Source of the DNA: Streptococcus porci DSM 23759
Lineage (GTDB): Bacteria; Bacillota; Bacilli; Lactobacillales; Streptococcaceae
Assembly (NCBI RefSeq): GCF_000423765.1
Contig: NZ_AUIP01000020.1
Coordinates: 1 to 37,659 of the forward strand
Reading direction: 5' to 3'
DNA length: 37,659 bases
Part shown: piece after piece, positions 15,940-23,663 of the stretch
Position numbering within the stretch: the first letter of the stretch is position 1
Layout: every line of letters begins with the position of its first letter
Position numbers and translations under genes: made by a program
Notes under the pieces: model-generated
The model's database searches: none
The model's input: only the letters and a program-made list of their open reading frames with translations
Told to the model about the DNA's origin: nothing

Positions 15940-16007
15940 AAGACTGAGTAAGAAGTGATGGTTCTTACTCGGTAAGTGGTACGCTGTCGGAGGCGTGCCA
16001 CTTTTTT
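15940..16007 (+). ncRNA. Putative ~70-nt two-hairpin small RNA at the element end
   Basis: Starting from the promoter at 15905, the transcript folds into GAGTAAGAA/TTCTTACTC (15946-15970) and AAGTGGTACGC/GCGTGCCACTT (15974-16003), the latter followed by TTTTTT. No ORF with a ribosome binding site is present. Promoter, two hairpins and terminator in this compact arrangement suggest a genuine small RNA. It may belong to the element or, if the boundary is further in, to the chromosome. Confidence 0.55.
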
Positions 16008-16026
16008 ATTCGATTAAGTTATATAA

Positions 16027-16055
16027 ATTATAACACACGTAGGCACACCAAGCAA
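16027..16055 (-). promoter_or_regulatory. Outward-facing promoter TTGCTT-N17-TATAAT
   Basis: -35 at 16050-16055 and -10 at 16027-16032 on the minus strand. Transcription would run antisense through the small RNA at 15940-16007 and stop at the terminator at 15872-15902, giving a transcript of about 150 nt with no convincing gene. Confidence 0.5.
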
Positions 16056-16079
16056 GTATTTTCTTTAGAATTGTAGCAC

Positions 16080-16107
16080 AAATAACCTTTCTTTTGAAAG
16101 GTTATTT
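16080..16107. terminator. Hairpin below the transposase gene
   Basis: A perfect 12-bp stem AAATAACCTTTC/GAAAGGTTATTT with a TTTT loop lies 31 bp beyond the transposase stop. It lacks a U-run on the minus strand, so it is either a weak terminator or a protein/RNA structure. Confidence 0.4.
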
Positions 16108-16129
16108 GTTATATAACAAGTTATATAAC
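16108..16129. repeat. Tandem GTTATATAAC palindromes (copy 1)
   Basis: GTTATATAAC at 16108-16117 and again at 16120-16129, 12 bp apart. A 9/10 match occurs at 16018-16027. Related sites lie before the ribbon-helix-helix gene (18262-18283), in the terminator loop at 18341-18350, near 23616 and at 31765-31784. Confidence 0.65.
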
Positions 16130-16137
16130 TTTTTGAT

Positions 16138-17469
16138 TTATTTATCGAACCTAAGACCTCTTTTTCCTTCTCTTTTATTTAGGCGATGAAGCTTATATTC
16201 CCGCTCAATTTGATTCAATTGTGACTTAATTAGACCTGCTGAAACAGATTCTAGTTCAGTCATTTTTTCATACTCCTCTCTCCAAGAACCAAAAAATAAA
16301 TCTCTGAGTTGTTCCTCATAATTGAGAACAATTATACGGCTCATTGTCTCTGCACCCCAAACTGTCCAATACATACCACGTTTTTTCATCCTGTAAGTAA
16401 TTTTACGGTGTTGAGACTCCATAATACCTATCCCTGCATGAGTGAACCCCCTTAATTCAGCTGGCTTAGTGTATTGAAAATTATTTAACAGCTTTCTCTT
16501 GAAACTCTTAAACTCTTCCATTTCTTCTTCAGTCAACACTAATGCCTCTGTTGTGTCTAATACAGTGCGTAATTTCCCTTTATCATGTTGCTTTATCGCT
16601 TGAAAAGCTCCCTCAAGTAACTCTTCTGAATAAGATTTAAAAAAGGATTTTAACTTTTGGTTAACATGGTACTCATCCCAAAAATGTTCGTGACGCTTGA
16701 TTTTCAAAGCCTTGGCAATCTCCTTAAAAACATATGGAGTATAACCATGACCTCCATCAGAGTTTGTAATAAGTAGAGTCCTATCTGTTATCTCGTAGGT
16801 GTTATAGAGATAATCTAATACTTGTTCTCTAGCCAACCGATTATCCAAGCCAACAAACTCCTTTTTATCTTTTAGCTCAAAGCGATTACTTCCAATTTTG
16901 TGACTTCCTGTATGAACTACGAAATGAGATAAATCATAGTGACGGTTATCTGTATCAACGTCACGTACCTTGACCATTACACCGTCACCTTCAATATAAA
17001 TCACATCAACCTTCTGCCTCTCTACTTCTTCATTATCTTCATAGAACCGATAAGCAGCTCGTTCTGCCAGTAATTTATCACATAGTTTAACAGCTTGAAC
17101 TACGGTAGGCTTTGTAATTCTAATATGATAGGTCATCTGAATAACCTGAGTTACCTTTTCATAGGGCATCATCGTAGATAGTCTAGCAACCTGGTACATA
17201 AATTCCCAGGAGAATCGCACATTCTTTTTTAATCCAAGTTTCTCATCCACTGGAACAGACCACTGATCACCTTTTTTCCATCTACGACGACGAAACGTAA
17301 ACTCTCCAAAGGTAAAGGCCACAGTGCGCTCAGTTGAATGAATGCAGGTATAGCCTCTCGCTTTCATAACTGGAACCATTTGCTCATCATATTTAGCTAC
17401 AAAATCATAAAAATCAAGTGCATTTTGGGCAAATAGTTGCTCTTTAAGTTCTCGTTCATCAAAGTTCAT
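16138..17469 (-). CDS. ISLre2/UPF0236-family DDE transposase of the conjugative element
   Basis: A 443-residue transposase of the Mutator-superfamily UPF0236/ISLre2 group, which in TnGBS elements replaces the usual ICE integrase. The likely DDE triad is Asp 162 (IEGDG), Asp 238 (ITNSDGGHGY) and Glu 351 (GIMESQ). The block RHEHFWDEYHVNQKL fits the family's conserved His-bearing region, and residues 57-66 are basic (FTFRRRRWKK). The ATG has GGGAG upstream and its own promoter at 17504-17532. It is the last element gene before the hprK side and reads outward. No frameshift or stop is seen, so it looks active. Confidence 0.92.
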   Translation of the reverse strand: MNFDERELKEQLFAQNALDFYDFVAKYDEQMVPVMKARGYTCIHSTERTVAFTFGEFTFRRRRWKKGDQWSVPVDEKLGLKKNVRFSWEFMYQVARLSTMMPYEKVTQVIQMTYHIRITKPTVVQAVKLCDKLLAERAAYRFYEDNEEVERQKVDVIYIEGDGVMVKVRDVDTDNRHYDLSHFVVHTGSHKIGSNRFELKDKKEFVGLDNRLAREQVLDYLYNTYEITDRTLLITNSDGGHGYTPYVFKEIAKALKIKRHEHFWDEYHVNQKLKSFFKSYSEELLEGAFQAIKQHDKGKLRTVLDTTEALVLTEEEMEEFKSFKRKLLNNFQYTKPAELRGFTHAGIGIMESQHRKITYRMKKRGMYWTVWGAETMSRIIVLNYEEQLRDLFFGSWREEYEKMTELESVSAGLIKSQLNQIEREYKLHRLNKREGKRGLRFDK

Positions 17470-17503
17470 TGACTCTCTCCCTTAAATTAGAATAACGTGC
17501 CCT

Positions 17504-17532
17504 ATTTTATAAATTTACTAATGCCTTTTCAA
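17504..17532 (-). promoter_or_regulatory. Transposase promoter
   Basis: TTGAAA (17527-17532), a 17-bp spacer and TAAAAT (17504-17509) on the minus strand, about 35 bp before the transposase ATG. Confidence 0.6.
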
Positions 17533-17553
17533 GTTTATCTTGATTCTGATCCG

Positions 17554-17584
17554 AAAAGAAAAAGGCCTTCCAAAAATGGAAGGC
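17554..17584 (-). terminator. Terminator before the transposase promoter
   Basis: The 7-bp stem GCCTTCC/GGAAGGC is followed on the minus strand by a TTTTTCTTTT tract. It ends the unit encoding the membrane protein at 17631, so transposase expression is isolated from upstream transfer transcripts. Confidence 0.8.
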
Positions 17585-17630
17585 TCCTATGTTTCAATGA
17601 TTATTCAGTAACTCTAAAATTTTCGACATG

Positions 17631-17990
17631 TTAGTTCCTTTTTCCATAGATAGCCCTATGTTTTTTTAGCTTTTTGGCCTCTTTAACGGCTCTTATCTGC
17701 TCATCAATAAACAGCCAAGTCATGAAGACAAAAGGAAAACCTATAAGCATAACAATCCCTATTTCTAAAAAATCTGCAATGAACGAAAAGCCACCTGAGA
17801 AATGAACTCCTAGAGCAATTATAATAATAGGTAATACTAGGACAGGAACAAACTTCAGTGCCAACAGTCCGACAACCAACAAGAAAAACATATTTAATCC
17901 GATTGTCTGGTAAAAGATATAGATAGCCATTGCTGCAATCAACCACCAAAAAGTCTGAACTAATTTTTTGAGAGAAACAAAAATGATCAT
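17631..17990 (-). CDS. Hypothetical polytopic membrane protein
   Basis: A 119-residue hydrophobic protein with three or four predicted membrane helices (VQTFWWLIAAMAIYIFYQTI, MFFLLVVGLLALKFVPVLVL, IVMLIGFPFVFMTWLF) and a basic C-terminal tail (RAVKEAKKLKKHRAIYGKRN). AAGGAG precedes the ATG. It follows the 74-residue ribbon-helix-helix gene by 11 bp and is probably co-transcribed with it. I do not recognise a family; a transfer-accessory or immunity-type role is possible but unsupported. Confidence 0.7.
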   Translation of the reverse strand: MIIFVSLKKLVQTFWWLIAAMAIYIFYQTIGLNMFFLLVVGLLALKFVPVLVLPIIIIALGVHFSGGFSFIADFLEIGIVMLIGFPFVFMTWLFIDEQIRAVKEAKKLKKHRAIYGKRN

Positions 17991-18001
17991 GATTAAGCTC
18001 C

Positions 18002-18226
18002 TTATTTTTTAGTTTTTAGTTTTCTCTGCATCTTGCTCCATTCTTTAATAATTAAATTTTCTAAGTAGTCTGAAGCAGATTTAGAACCATGAAATTTTAC
18101 TAATTCCTCTAGTTTCTGATAGCGCACATCATAGTGAAGTGAAAAAGGATAACGCCCCTTTTTGTTATTTTTCGGTAATTTATTATCACTTATTGCTTGA
18201 CTAGTAAGAGGTTTTTGATTCTTCAT
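18002..18226 (-). CDS. Ribbon-helix-helix-like DNA-binding protein
   Basis: A 74-residue basic protein with a disordered N-terminus (residues 1-22) and a C-terminal RYPFSLHYDVRYQKLEELVK segment followed by SASDYLENLI. This is a strand-helix-helix pattern as in Arc/CopG-type regulators. It resembles the second small protein at 26873 (YTFTLKPKNREKLDLIAAAE, ASTFLDNWI). GAAAGAG precedes the ATG. Tandem GTTATATAAC palindromes lie 36-57 bp upstream, overlapping its likely promoter, so it may repress itself and the other units that carry this site. Confidence 0.65.
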   Translation of the reverse strand: MKNQKPLTSQAISDNKLPKNNKKGRYPFSLHYDVRYQKLEELVKFHGSKSASDYLENLIIKEWSKMQRKLKTKK

Positions 18227-18261
18227 AAATAAACTCTTTCAAATATAAATCATTATAATTT

Positions 18262-18283
18262 GTTATATAAAAAGTTATATAAC
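18262..18283. repeat. Tandem GTTATATAAM palindromes (copy 2), candidate operator
   Basis: GTTATATAAA (18262-18271) and GTTATATAAC (18274-18283) are 12 bp apart, the same spacing as at 16108-16129. A TATAAT on the minus strand at 18253-18258 lies just downstream and may be the -10 of the 74-residue gene. Confidence 0.6.
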
Positions 18284-18326
18284 TTTTATAAACATATTTT
18301 ATATAAAAAAGCCATAACTGTCAATA

Positions 18327-18364
18327 AAAACGCACAACTTGTTATATAACTTTTTGTGCGTTTT
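18327..18364. terminator. Terminator of the transfer operon, with a palindrome in its loop
   Basis: The 11-bp stem AAAACGCACAA/TTGTGCGTTTT surrounds a loop that contains GTTATATAAC (18341-18350). It lies 13 bp past the stop of the 194-residue gene and has T-rich tails in both directions. Confidence 0.75.
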
Positions 18365-18376
18365 ATTTTTTAGTTA

Positions 18377-18961
18377 CTATCCAAAAGTTCCACCAATATT
18401 TCCACCAACATAGGCTTTCAGCTGTATCTGATTTACCGTGGTATTAAAGTTTCCTACAAAATAACAGTTATCTTCTCCCTTCTTTGTCAGAACAATCAAA
18501 AATTGAACAACATCCTCATTTTCAGATGGCATAACTTCTAGCTTACTTGATTGATACTCATATTGATTTACCAGAAGTGCCATCGCAAAGGTTTGAACCA
18601 TTCCATTTTGACTCATAGAAAGATGATTTTCTAGTGTACCACTAACATTTGATAAATGTTCTGCTTTCTTAATAGCATTGATAGCCTCATCAAATGCTTT
18701 AAGTACCTGTTGCTTATGTTCTTCACTACCTTCTGTATAAGAGTGTTCTAGCTTCAATTTCGCTGTCCGATAATTCTTTTCATCAACGGTTTCTGGAGTT
18801 GCTTGTGATGCAGCATCATCTACTGATGGATTCGTCTGTTCGCTCTTGGATTCTTGAGGATTACTACTGGTTAGATTTCTATAAACAGCAAATCCAGAGA
18901 AAATTAGTAATAGTCCAACCACAATGACATAAATCATATTATCTTTCATCCATTCTTTCAT
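18377..18961 (-). CDS. Membrane-anchored transfer protein, VirB8/TcpC-like candidate
   Basis: A 194-residue protein with one N-terminal transmembrane helix (MIYVIVVGLLLIFSGFAVYR), a Ser/Gln-rich linker (about 30-60) and a folded extracellular part ending in VNQIQLKAYVGG. One anchor plus a mixed alpha/beta domain of about 130 residues is the layout of VirB8/TcpC/TraM-type scaffold proteins of Gram-positive conjugation systems. Sequence alone does not prove membership. AAGGAG precedes the ATG, and it is the last gene of the transfer operon, 12 bp after the VirB1-like gene. Confidence 0.7.
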   Translation of the reverse strand: MKEWMKDNMIYVIVVGLLLIFSGFAVYRNLTSSNPQESKSEQTNPSVDDAASQATPETVDEKNYRTAKLKLEHSYTEGSEEHKQQVLKAFDEAINAIKKAEHLSNVSGTLENHLSMSQNGMVQTFAMALLVNQYEYQSSKLEVMPSENEDVVQFLIVLTKKGEDNCYFVGNFNTTVNQIQLKAYVGGNIGGTFG

Positions 18962-18973
18962 TGATTTCTCCTT

Positions 18974-20305
18974 TTACTTTCCAAGCTTAGGTTCTTTTCC
19001 ATCTGGATAAGCAAAGGTAGTAATTTCTGCCTTTTGTTGCTCTGGTGTCCAGATACGATAGTTCCAGGTATAAGATTTTTTGAAATAATCTGCTCCTGAT
19101 AGCGGTGTGTTTTGCTCTACAATCAAAATTGAACCATTTTCAAAAACATGGCACACAATACCCGTGTGGCCATAGCCTCCGTTTTGTGTAGAAAAGATTG
19201 CTCCCTTTTTAGGAGTAGTTTTGATGGAATTGCCAAAGATGCTAGCCCATGCAGCTGCTTGATCTTTACCGTTCCCAGTAACTGATCCTGAATGCCCCCA
19301 AAGATGATTTCCTAAGCTAATTGTTAAATTAACGCATTGACCAGCTAAATAATCACTACCTGGATTAAACCATCCAGAAGGATTGGCATAAGCCATGCCA
19401 AGTGTTTTGGGATCAATGATATACTGTTTCAAACTCTCTGGTAGGTTATCAGGACTATATCCCCACGCTGTCGCATCTGCTGGAACTGTTCCTGTACCAT
19501 CAGTAGCACCGCCTGAGGAAGAATCACTACAATCTTTACTGTTGCTTGTAAAAGTATCAGATGAGTTATTATCTCCAGCTGAAGTTGTAGTTACTTTATA
19601 AGGTTTATCGCCATGAGCGCTGATAGCTTCCTTATCCAGCCATTCATACTTTTTACCAAGCGTATGATACATGTCAATAAGCTTAGTTTTATAGGTACCG
19701 TCAGTAGCCCAGCCACCGTCTGCAATAGCACTTAGAGTCGCTATACCATCCGTATTGTTGATAGCCTTAGTATATAGTGTTTGGTGAGCCATAAACTCTG
19801 CTTTACCAACAATGCCAGCATCATAACTGGAGAACCAGGTGTAAGCTCCACCTGTACCATCTCCTACATTAGCTCCTGGTTTCGTTCCTGTTAGGTCAAC
19901 ACTATCTTCACCATAAGTTGCTAGAGTAACAGGGAAGTTGCTCTTGCTCGAAGTTTTAACACCACCCATATTGTGTGCTTGCCAAAACGAGGTGCCATTA
20001 GGATTAGAGAAATTGAATCCATTTTCAATCATAGTCTGCGTGATCGATGCAGACGGTAAGAACCCACCAGCTTTCCAAGACAGGATATAAGCCTCTTTGT
20101 GCTCCTTGACAAATGAATCAATTGAGCCATCACCTGAAGAAATAGAGGACTCTGTAGAGGCAGAAGTTGCTACTTCAGTTGTACAATTCGTTTGAGAACT
20201 ACTCACAGCCCCCAAAATACCTGCTAGTATGGTTACACCAATACTAATTAGAAACACAAGAGAGATGAGCGGTGCTAGTATCTTAAATAGAACTGCTTTT
20301 TTCAC
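18974..20305 (-). CDS. VirB1/TraG-like bifunctional cell-wall hydrolase (glucosaminidase + CHAP)
   Basis: A 443-residue secreted or membrane-tethered hydrolase that would open peptidoglycan for the transfer channel. Residues 8-33 form a transmembrane/signal segment. Residues about 60-235 are a glucosaminidase domain with putative catalytic Glu 94 in QTMIENGFNFS and the block WQAHNMGG. After a Ser/Thr-rich linker, residues about 300-430 are a CHAP domain with Cys 324 (GQCVN) and His 380 (YGHTGIV). This combination corresponds to TraG/TrsG/TcpG proteins. The start is GTG at 20305 with AAGGGAG upstream. Confidence 0.88.
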   Translation of the reverse strand: MKKAVLFKILAPLISLVFLISIGVTILAGILGAVSSSQTNCTTEVATSASTESSISSGDGSIDSFVKEHKEAYILSWKAGGFLPSASITQTMIENGFNFSNPNGTSFWQAHNMGGVKTSSKSNFPVTLATYGEDSVDLTGTKPGANVGDGTGGAYTWFSSYDAGIVGKAEFMAHQTLYTKAINNTDGIATLSAIADGGWATDGTYKTKLIDMYHTLGKKYEWLDKEAISAHGDKPYKVTTTSAGDNNSSDTFTSNSKDCSDSSSGGATDGTGTVPADATAWGYSPDNLPESLKQYIIDPKTLGMAYANPSGWFNPGSDYLAGQCVNLTISLGNHLWGHSGSVTGNGKDQAAAWASIFGNSIKTTPKKGAIFSTQNGGYGHTGIVCHVFENGSILIVEQNTPLSGADYFKKSYTWNYRIWTPEQQKAEITTFAYPDGKEPKLGK

Positions 20306-20317
20306 ATATTCTCCCTT

Positions 20318-20578
20318 CTACCAAAGACCAAGAATTGTCTTTAGAATAGCGTAGAACACTAAGAAAACAATGAAACCAACACCAAGTTTCCTTAAACCTC
20401 TTAAAAATTCTTGATCACGTGCTTTCTGGGCTGCTAAGCGTTCTGGATCAGACTCACCATCCGAGGCAAAATAATCTCTAATTTCCTGACTTTTAATTTT
20501 TCGTACGGTCACATAGTTATTGATTGCTTGCTTTCGTCTTTCAATTGGTCCAAGTTTATTTGGATTTTTATTTGACAT
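20318..20578 (-). CDS. Small membrane transfer protein, TraF/TrsF position
   Basis: An 86-residue protein with a charged N-terminal two thirds (RRKQAINNYVTVRKIKSQEI) and one C-terminal transmembrane helix (VGFIVFLVFYAILKTILG). The ATG at 20578 has GAAAGG upstream. A longer frame from 20614 would overlap the VirB4 gene and lacks such a site. It lies between VirB4 and the cell-wall hydrolase, the place held by TraF/TrsF in pIP501/pGO1-type systems, though I can see no sequence proof of homology. Confidence 0.7.
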   Translation of the reverse strand: MSNKNPNKLGPIERRKQAINNYVTVRKIKSQEIRDYFASDGESDPERLAAQKARDQEFLRGLRKLGVGFIVFLVFYAILKTILGLW

Positions 20579-20597
20579 ATCCGTCACCTTTCTATTT

Positions 20598-22547
20598 CTA
20601 CTGAATACCACCATATCTCTGCACTTCTGGCGTTAATAACTGCTGGTTAAAGACCAGATTGCCTACCCCAGCAATATTCATAAATAATTGCCCTTTTACT
20701 AAGCGTGGCAATGTTTCCAGCTCTGATTGATTCATAGAGCCTACCAAGGCATTAGCAAGCAAAGGAATACTTGTTTCATCAGTTTGAGCAAAGACACGGT
20801 ACTGCATCAATCCAAATATACGCTGAACAGCTGTGACATAAGGATCTTTATGACTACCTGCTCCTGATACAAATAAAATTCCTCGTAGAGAGTTAACCGA
20901 TAGTACCACACCTGCAAAGTTCTCTCCCATCGAGTCAATCATATCAGCTAGTAGTTCAACGCTGCTTTCATACTTAGGATTGATCAATGTTTGAGCTTCA
21001 CTGATATTAACAATATAATGCTCCATATCCATTTCTGTTAGATTAGGATTAGCTTTTAATAATTGCTTGCAGCGTTTACCATTATTGACGATATCAGCTG
21101 AAACCAGGGATAGCACTGAAAAGATTTGTGCATTAAGCAAGTGAGGGGTTCCTTTTAGGCCTGAGAAGTCAAAAGTAACAACTTGCTCAGACGAAATATC
21201 CTGGAACTCAGTTGTGCCTTCAAAGATCTCTGAGTTTGTTGTTAGCAGTTCATCAAAAGTATTATGAATACGGTTAACAGATTTAATTTCAATTTCATCT
21301 GGTTGACTTTGTGCCAATAAACTACGCTTATAGTCTTCCGCAAAGTGGATAAAATCTGTTAGGACTGGGTACTCCTCATTCACTAAATCAGTCGCTTTTA
21401 ATTTCTCTGGATTCAACTTAGGATTACGTGCCCACAAACCTTCTTCAATATAAAACTCATTGAGCATCTTACCGAATGTTGTTAAATCATCCCCTGTTAC
21501 TTCACTATTAAGTAGTTTCAAGATGCTCTTTAACTTCTGAATATGAAGATTATAGGATTTCTTCTTATCAATCTCTGTTCCATCTTCATTTGTTACTGTT
21601 GGGAACACTTGGAAAATATTGATACGGTTAGCTTCACCTGATAAATCAAGAATCAGACCATGCTGGTGTCTCGTCTGATCGAGAAATGTCCCATTTGCAT
21701 CGAAGTTACGAATATAATTTCCTTTGGCATAAAGGCCATCTGTATGCTTCAACAGAAAAGAACGCTGCCCCATCTTAGGGTTGCCTGAAATAATCATAAA
21801 GGAACGAGTTCGACGTTGATCACGTTGCAAAAAGTTGAAATTAACGGCTCCTTTGGTTGGTGTCCATCCCATGTAAACACCTTTAGAATCTTCTAATTTG
21901 GTGTGATTGAAAAAATAACCACCGGCCAAATCATGCGCCCTAATAGGAATACCTCGTCTATGGTTGGGTAAATCAATTTGATATTGGGCTGGTATGAATG
22001 GAGCATGGTATTCAAAGTCAAGTTCACCTGAAAGGATAGTTGACTTAAAGTTAGAAGTCTTGTCTTTAATATCCTCTACTTGCTTGAAGAGAGCTTCTTT
22101 AGTTGAGGCAGAAGAATAGTTCCGAACATACATTCCTAGCATCGCAATATTCTTCTTGGTAATGTCTCTATCCAGCTGAGTTAAGTCTTTGATTTCATCT
22201 AGTTCTTGTTGGTTATCAACAATCTTACTGTTTCCAGTAATACGAGTTGATTTTTCCTCAATAGCATCTTTGATTTCTTGCTTCAGCTCTTTGTTATTTG
22301 CTCGGTAGAGAGACAAAAACGAACGTGTACCTGGAATCAGCATTAAATCTGATAACCAGAAACGATCTAAATCTTCTGAGGGGTATTCGTAATAATGAAG
22401 TGTTGTATGATAACCGTCCCCACTGATCCAGGAGCGGTCATCCTTTTTGAAATCAATGTTACCTTGTGGTTGTATGCGACTGAGAAAAGCAAGATCATAA
22501 CCTTGCGCTTTTAACTGTCTTTGTCTGCGTTTTGAAAGTTCTGGCAT
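20598..22547 (-). CDS. VirB4/TraE-like transfer ATPase with degenerate Walker motifs
   Basis: A 649-residue protein in the TraE/TrsE/VirB4 position, of the usual length. It keeps the family layout: an N-terminal region of about 200 residues, then LAGGYFFNHTKLEDSKGVYM before the P-loop region and FAGVVLSVNSL near the C-terminus. The Walker A position (about 255-263) reads GNPKMGQRS in place of GxxxxGK[ST], so the catalytic Lys is absent. The Walker B position (about 510-517) reads YIVNISEA in place of hhhhDEA, so the Asp is absent though the Glu remains. The ORF is otherwise intact, with AGGAGG before the ATG. It is therefore probably a structural VirB4 or an ATPase with altered chemistry. Confidence 0.85.
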   Translation of the reverse strand: MPELSKRRQRQLKAQGYDLAFLSRIQPQGNIDFKKDDRSWISGDGYHTTLHYYEYPSEDLDRFWLSDLMLIPGTRSFLSLYRANNKELKQEIKDAIEEKSTRITGNSKIVDNQQELDEIKDLTQLDRDITKKNIAMLGMYVRNYSSASTKEALFKQVEDIKDKTSNFKSTILSGELDFEYHAPFIPAQYQIDLPNHRRGIPIRAHDLAGGYFFNHTKLEDSKGVYMGWTPTKGAVNFNFLQRDQRRTRSFMIISGNPKMGQRSFLLKHTDGLYAKGNYIRNFDANGTFLDQTRHQHGLILDLSGEANRINIFQVFPTVTNEDGTEIDKKKSYNLHIQKLKSILKLLNSEVTGDDLTTFGKMLNEFYIEEGLWARNPKLNPEKLKATDLVNEEYPVLTDFIHFAEDYKRSLLAQSQPDEIEIKSVNRIHNTFDELLTTNSEIFEGTTEFQDISSEQVVTFDFSGLKGTPHLLNAQIFSVLSLVSADIVNNGKRCKQLLKANPNLTEMDMEHYIVNISEAQTLINPKYESSVELLADMIDSMGENFAGVVLSVNSLRGILFVSGAGSHKDPYVTAVQRIFGLMQYRVFAQTDETSIPLLANALVGSMNQSELETLPRLVKGQLFMNIAGVGNLVFNQQLLTPEVQRYGGIQ

Positions 22548-22556
22548 GTTATCCTC

Positions 22557-23201
22557 CTATACTTTTTCGTTCATGTTATTGAATTGCTTGATAATTTGTT
22601 CTTTCTTAACCCTGGTTATTTCTTGAGGAACAAAATCATTATTTCCATAAGACTTAGCCTTACGTACTAGGTCATCTAACTCTGTTGTAGTTGGTGCAAA
22701 GAGCCACAAAATAAACTCTGTATTGTAGATTTCTTGTTGAATACTCTCTTCAACTTGAATCTCATTAATCAGTAAGGCCTCACGATCAATAAGCTGCAAA
22801 TACCGACGTGAACCAGGTAGTAATTTTGCCTTTTCTTGGCGAACGAGGCTCAAATGATGACGAAGATCCATAATCTGAGTATCTGTATTAGTTGGCAAAG
22901 TTGTTGTTTCAATCTGAATATCAGTGTTAAAGTCAGTCAACCATTTCTCAAAATTATCAATCGTTCGTCGAATTTCATTATAGGAAAGTGATCCTAAATC
23001 CTTGCCTGGTATTTCCATCAGCTGAAGATATCCGTAGTCAACTAATTGAATGTAAGCTTGACGATTATCAATAATTGACTTTACATCAAGCAATTCTACA
23101 CATGAATGCAGGTCAAAATATTCTTGACTGTGCTTTTTTTCCTGCTTACGCCCTAATTGTCGTTTAACTTCAGGCTGGGGTTGATTTTGTTTAATAGCCA
23201 T
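22557..23201 (-). CDS. TraD/TrsD-like transfer protein (VirB4-associated)
   Basis: A 214-residue soluble protein with a basic N-terminus (VKRQLGRKQEKKHSQEYFDL) and a mixed domain (YIQLVDYGYLQLMEIPGKDL) reminiscent of the N-terminal domain of VirB4 proteins. A helical segment carrying SRRYLQLIDREALLINEIQ follows. Its location directly before VirB4 and after a PrgI-like gene equals TrsD/TraD in pGO1/pIP501. Its ATG overlaps the stop of the preceding gene by one base (TAATG), and the VirB4 gene follows after 9 bp. It may act as a detached VirB4 amino-terminal module. Confidence 0.75.
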   Translation of the reverse strand: MAIKQNQPQPEVKRQLGRKQEKKHSQEYFDLHSCVELLDVKSIIDNRQAYIQLVDYGYLQLMEIPGKDLGSLSYNEIRRTIDNFEKWLTDFNTDIQIETTTLPTNTDTQIMDLRHHLSLVRQEKAKLLPGSRRYLQLIDREALLINEIQVEESIQQEIYNTEFILWLFAPTTTELDDLVRKAKSYGNNDFVPQEITRVKKEQIIKQFNNMNEKV

Positions 23202-23506
23202 TAACGTTTCTCTCCTCTCTGATAATTCAAACTAATGTAACGTTTCCGTCGTCTCCTGAAAAAGAGAAGCATGCTATGCCAATTTTTCTTTCCGCCATTG
23301 GCTGGTAAAACTAGATAGAGACACATAAGCGGTGTCAAAATAATAAAGGCAAGTAACTGTGGCCATTGACTCGTTGGGAACATCTTAGTTCCAACAGAAA
23401 CCGCAGCAACCGCTGACCCTCCTACAAAAACAATATCAGCCATGAATAGTCCTATGATTTTTACTTTGGCATAGATGTCACGTGGAACACCGTATTTTTC
23501 ATCCAT
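23201..23506 (-). CDS. PrgI/TraC-like small membrane transfer protein
   Basis: A 101-residue protein with a short N-terminal head (EKYGVPRDIYAKVKIIGLF), two adjacent transmembrane helices (IVFVGGSAVAAVSVG, LLAFIILTPLMCLYLVLPA) and a very basic C-terminal tail (LLFFRRRRKRYISLNYQRG). This is the VirB3/PrgI layout, and it is the first gene of the transfer operon. AAAGGAGTTAG precedes the ATG, and the conserved 37-bp module lies just upstream (23538-23574). Confidence 0.8.
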   Translation of the reverse strand: MDEKYGVPRDIYAKVKIIGLFMADIVFVGGSAVAAVSVGTKMFPTSQWPQLLAFIILTPLMCLYLVLPANGGKKNWHSMLLFFRRRRKRYISLNYQRGEKR

Positions 23507-23537
23507 TTATCTAACTCCTTTCTTGTATAGTTCCATC

Positions 23538-23574
23538 ATAAGAGATAAAGACAATTCTTGCGTTAAGCGGACAA
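23538..23574 (-). promoter_or_regulatory. Conserved 37-bp promoter module, copy A (before PrgI operon)
   Basis: On the minus strand it reads TTGTCCGCTTAACGCAAGAA then TTGTCTTTATCTCTTAT. It differs at 4 of 37 positions from copies B (26151-26187) and C (31713-31749). A possible -35 TTGTCC and -10 CTTTAT (CATTAT in B and C), 18 bp apart, fit a weak, probably regulated promoter. An imperfect GTTATATTTC site lies upstream at 23616-23625. Confidence 0.65.
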
Positions 23575-23640
23575 ATGGCCTCACCTCAAACTGAAGAGTC
23601 GTTTTCATACAAAAAGTTATATTTCTTTTTACATGAAAAA

Positions 23641-23663
23641 GAAGCCTCAAGATTGAGACTTCT
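23641..23663 (-). terminator. Terminator overlapping the end of the BRCT gene
   Basis: AAGTCTC and GAGGCTT, within a longer AAGAAG...CTTCTT stem, are followed by CTTTTTC on the minus strand. The hairpin includes the BRCT stop codon and separates the VirB6-BRCT unit from the next promoter. Confidence 0.75.

Noticed and set aside
16138..17469. Treating the transposase as an unrelated IS that hopped next to hprK
   Set aside because: It lies at the boundary of the conjugative block with shared GTTATATAAC sites, and this transposase family is known to drive TnGBS elements. A simple IS cannot be excluded until the far end is seen.
18974..20305. Reading the VirB1-like protein as a phage endolysin
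   Set aside because: The N-terminal anchor, glucosaminidase-CHAP order and location inside a VirB operon fit a conjugative hydrolase; no phage genes are nearby.
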